This document shows, piece after piece, positions 5,809 to 7,809 of a stretch of 7,809 bases of DNA (the first letter of the stretch is position 1; every line of letters starts with the position of its first letter). The stretch is from the NCBI GenBank assembly GCA_023439605.1, contig JAEXNS010000268.1, positions 1 to 7,809 of the forward strand, given 5' to 3'. Source of the DNA: Bacillota bacterium (GTDB taxonomy: Bacteria; Bacillota; Clostridia; Oscillospirales; Ruminococcaceae). The notes under the pieces were generated by a model that saw only the letters and a program-made list of their open reading frames with translations, did no database searches and was not told the origin of the DNA. The translations under genes and the position numbers were made by a program.

Positions 5809-6876
5809 ATGGATGTAAAGGAAATTACTTTAGAAAAATTACTTTATGGAGCGAGAGAAATGGGATGTACAGATGTTCATCTCACTGTTGGTGCATCAAC
5901 TGTCTTGAGATTAAATGGTAATTTAGTTGATAGTGGATTGCTTTTAAAAAGCGAGGATGTAGAAAAACTTATTTTATCATTAATTGACGAAAAGCAAAAG
6001 ATGGAACTAGATAGAAATATTGATTTGGATTTTACTTTTTCTAGTAGTGATGGATATAGACATAGAGTTAATATTTTTAAACATAGGGGAAAGTTAGCTG
6101 CTATTATTAGATTACTAAAAAGTGAGCTTATGGAATTAAAGGAAATAAATATTCCAGAAGTTTTATTTGATTTTTCTTTGATTTCACCCGGATTTTATTT
6201 GATTTCTGGACCATCAGGTAGTGGGAAAACTACTACAATGGCTTCGATAATAGATAAATACAACAAATCAGTTATTTCACATATTTTATCTATTGAAAAT
6301 CCGTTGGAATATTTATATGAAAACGGTAAATCCATTGTTCATCAAAGAGAAGTTGGAAAAGATGTTAACTCAGTATATGATGCTATAACATCTTCTTCTC
6401 ATGAAGATGTTGATATACTAGCTATAGGAGAATTTACTGATTTTGATTCTCTTGATGCTGCAGTATCCGCTGCAGAATCAGGAAGAATGGTTATTGGTAC
6501 AATAAATTCAAACAATGTAGCTCAAACTATAGATAGAGTTATTGATTTATGTCCTCTTGAAAGGCAAGCTCAATTTAGAATTAAATTTGCAAATGCTTTA
6601 AAAGCTATAATAAGCCAAAAATTAATTCCATCTAGCGATTTATCTAGTATATTATTAATAAATGAAATTTTAGTTGGTACAGACTCAACTTTAAACGTTG
6701 TTAGACAAGGTAAAACTAATCAATTAATAACAGCAATACAATCTGGTGCATCATTAGGTATGCATACTTTCAATAGTGATTTGGCACGTTTATATAATGC
6801 AGGCAAAATAACAAAAGAAATTGCAATTAAGTATACACCAGATAAAAATGATTTAATGCAATATATAAGAAATTAA
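5809..6876 (+). CDS. Solitary PilT-like (secretion/retraction) ATPase with altered catalytic motifs
   Basis: A 355-residue protein, full length for PilT, the hexameric ATPase that powers type IV pilus retraction at the cytoplasmic face. The N-terminal PAS-like domain (about 1-105) has GCTDVHLTVGAS and LRLNGNL. Walker A is GPSGSGKT (134-141). The Asp box reads SIENPLEY (161-168) where PilT has IEDP, so the Asp is Asn164. Walker B reads ILAIGEFTD (203-211) where PilT has GEMRD; the Glu is kept and the Arg is Thr. The His box reads TINSN (231-235) where PilT has TLHTN, so the His is Asn233. The C-terminal block VRQGKTNQ...GMHTFNSDL (298-324) matches the PilT helix. TGGAGG lies 7 bases before the ATG. 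No pilin, pilB, pilC or pilD gene is visible nearby. Family is clear; whether it is an active retraction motor is uncertain. Confidence 0.85.
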   Translation: MDVKEITLEKLLYGAREMGCTDVHLTVGASTVLRLNGNLVDSGLLLKSEDVEKLILSLIDEKQKMELDRNIDLDFTFSSSDGYRHRVNIFKHRGKLAAIIRLLKSELMELKEINIPEVLFDFSLISPGFYLISGPSGSGKTTTMASIIDKYNKSVISHILSIENPLEYLYENGKSIVHQREVGKDVNSVYDAITSSSHEDVDILAIGEFTDFDSLDAAVSAAESGRMVIGTINSNNVAQTIDRVIDLCPLERQAQFRIKFANALKAIISQKLIPSSDLSSILLINEILVGTDSTLNVVRQGKTNQLITAIQSGASLGMHTFNSDLARLYNAGKITKEIAIKYTPDKNDLMQYIRN

Positions 6877-6920
6877 AAATTAAACCCATTTCAAATTTGA
6901 AATGGGTTTAATTTTTAATT
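6871..6920. terminator. Bidirectional terminator, perfect 50-bp palindrome
   Basis: Bases 6871-6895 are exactly complementary to 6896-6920 (centre AAA/TTT). The stem core is AAACCCATTTC/GAAATGGGTTT, flanked by T-rich sequence on both strands. It contains the stop codon of the PilT-like gene (6874-6876) and that of the convergent membrane iron-sulfur gene (6915-6917), so it serves as a shared terminator for both. Confidence 0.9.
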
Positions 6921-7487
6921 ATTTTTTATTTTACAAATAGAATGAGTCATAGTTCCCATTGGACAGTAAACACACCATGAACGTGGTTTATATAGAACCA
7001 TAGTAATTAACCCTAATACAGTTGAGGTAAGCATTAAACTATAAAATCCAAAAGCAAACTGAGCTATCCAAGGCGATACTACATTATTATATGCCCATTG
7101 GCATGGCAATTTTATAGTCCACAAAAGAGTGACAACCTGTTTTAAAGTATTTGCGTTAGAAAAAACTAAGAAAGTTGAAAAAATCATATTTCCAAACATA
7201 ATTAAAAAGAAAGACAAAAAACTATATCTAAACCAATTTGACTTTATAAAAGAAGGGATATCTCGTTTTCTAGATAGTTTTAGTTTGTTACCCAATAAAT
7301 CAAACATTTGCCCTCTTCCACAGTATTTATGACAGTATGTTTTATTACCTTTAAAAATAGAAATAAAAAGTGGAATCATAAAACATATAAGTCCAAGCCA
7401 TGCGAATAATATATTAAAAAAACCTAAAACCAAGTATATAATTGAAAAAATCCATAGGTAATCGTTCCATTTTTTGTTTTTTTTCAT
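6915..7487 (-). CDS. Membrane 4Fe-4S protein, NapH/CcoG-like
   Basis: A 190-residue integral membrane protein with hydrophobic segments at about 12-46 (probably two helices), 87-109 and 143-166. Two cysteine motifs, CHKYCGRGQ (Cys52, Cys56) and WCVYCPMG (Cys172, Cys175), match the Fer4_5 pattern of NapH, NosR and CcoG-type proteins, which pass electrons between membrane and soluble carriers; Cys185 is an additional nearby cysteine. It lacks a soluble ferredoxin domain of its own, but the gene directly upstream encodes one. Its ATG follows the ferredoxin TAA with no gap, and its GGAGG (plus-strand 7496-7500) lies inside the ferredoxin coding end, so translation is probably coupled. The electron donor, acceptor and any cofactor-assembly role are unknown. 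Confidence 0.78.
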   Translation of the reverse strand: MKKNKKWNDYLWIFSIIYLVLGFFNILFAWLGLICFMIPLFISIFKGNKTYCHKYCGRGQMFDLLGNKLKLSRKRDIPSFIKSNWFRYSFLSFFLIMFGNMIFSTFLVFSNANTLKQVVTLLWTIKLPCQWAYNNVVSPWIAQFAFGFYSLMLTSTVLGLITMVLYKPRSWCVYCPMGTMTHSICKIKNN

Positions 7488-7712
7488 TTATGAAGCCTCC
7501 AATTCAGATTTATTTTGTTCTATTAATTTTATTTCTATTACTGAAGCAGGACAAGCTGTTTTACACTTTCCACATCCTACACATTTTTCTTCATTTATTT
7601 CTGCGTAAATACCATTGGGTATTTTGATAGCGGATAATGGACAAACGTTAATACAGGTTCCACATGCAACGCATTTTTGATTTAAAACAAAAGCTTTTCT
7701 TTTTGATTTCAT
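7488..7712 (-). CDS. 2[4Fe-4S] ferredoxin, clostridial type
   Basis: A 74-residue protein with two complete cluster motifs: CVACGTCINVCP (Cys14, 17, 20, 24) and CVGCGKCKTACP (Cys44, 47, 50, 54). Each supplies three ligands to one cubane and the last to the other. It is a cytoplasmic low-potential electron carrier. The N-terminus is basic (MKSKRKAF) and the last 15 residues form a charged tail. GAGGAG (plus-strand 7723-7728) lies 10 bases upstream of the ATG. The stop abuts the start of the NapH/CcoG-like gene, so the two probably form a small electron-transfer module with the ferredoxin as soluble partner. The promoter is not evident in the 46 bases before the repeat-like hairpin at 7759. Confidence 0.93.
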   Translation of the reverse strand: MKSKRKAFVLNQKCVACGTCINVCPLSAIKIPNGIYAEINEEKCVGCGKCKTACPASVIEIKLIEQNKSELEAS

Positions 7713-7758
7713 TTTTAAAATACTCCTCTTTTTTGAAATTTATGTTTTAATTGAAAAT

Positions 7759-7809
7759 ATTAAACCCCCAGCTATGCTGGGGAGAACGGAATAATCAGTA
7801 GAGGGTGTT
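7759..7809 (-). CRISPR. Possible terminal CRISPR repeat (type I-E-like) and partial spacer at the window edge
   Basis: Bases 7759-7787 form a 29-nt unit. The stem CCCCAGC/GCTGGGG (7766-7772 with 7776-7782) has a 3-base loop. On the minus strand the unit starts GTTCTCCCC and continues through GGGG into a 7-base tail, the length and shape of type I-E repeats (28-29 nt, GTnnTCCCC...GGGG...). The tail GTTTAAT lacks the usual CC ending, as often seen in degenerate terminal repeats. The next 22 bases (7788-7809) would be spacer cut by the window. No second copy is visible because the array, if any, continues to the right. The alternative is an intrinsic terminator of a minus-strand gene; the stem suits that, but only an interrupted T tract (GTTTAATATTTT) follows it. 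Confidence 0.42.

Overview
The window is low-G+C DNA (A/T-dominated coding and spacer sequence, purine-rich Shine-Dalgarno sites, one TTG start) that looks like the chromosome of an anaerobic, gut-type member of the Clostridia (Bacillota). The evidence is the gene content: a biotin-dependent carboxyltransferase/decarboxylase set with biotin carrier and PYC-type subunit as separate genes, a MetA of the acetyl-CoA type, clostridial ferredoxin, DUF4190 and DUF2752 proteins. The genus cannot be read from the sequence. Most of the window is ordinary chromosomal housekeeping rather than a mobile island.

Layout. Positions 2-2803 (+) carry a three-gene run: the 3' part of a 12S/MmdA-like carboxyltransferase, a small biotin carrier protein and a PYC/OadA-type carboxyltransferase. 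Together they have the subunit set of a transcarboxylase; no membrane OadB pump gene lies between or directly after them. A hairpin at 2840-2860 separates this run from metA (2889-3806, TTG start) and a small DUF4190 membrane protein (3842-4231). A perfect 68-bp palindrome (4232-4299) closes this unit and the convergent minus-strand pair: a permuted papain-fold hydrolase-like protein (4707-5297) followed by a DUF2752 membrane protein (4286-4702).

The 511-bp gap 5298-5808 has no protein gene. It holds a tRNA-Arg(CCG) with a good promoter and, after it, a probable structured non-coding RNA (about 5545-5694) with its own near-consensus promoter and two mutually exclusive closing helices. I could not assign it to a known RNA family. 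A solitary PilT-like ATPase (5809-6876) follows, with several catalytic-motif positions changed. A second perfect palindrome (50 bp, 6871-6920) contains the stop codons of both this gene and the convergent minus-strand pair: a 2[4Fe-4S] ferredoxin (7488-7712) immediately followed by a NapH/CcoG-like membrane iron-sulfur protein (6915-7487).

At the right edge, 7759-7787 looks like a single CRISPR repeat of the type I-E sort (29 nt, 7-bp stem, GTTCTCCCC-type end on the minus strand), followed by 22 nt of possible spacer cut off by the window end. It may be the terminal repeat of an array that continues to the right. The least explained elements are this edge repeat, the RNA at 5545-5694 and the altered PilT-like ATPase.
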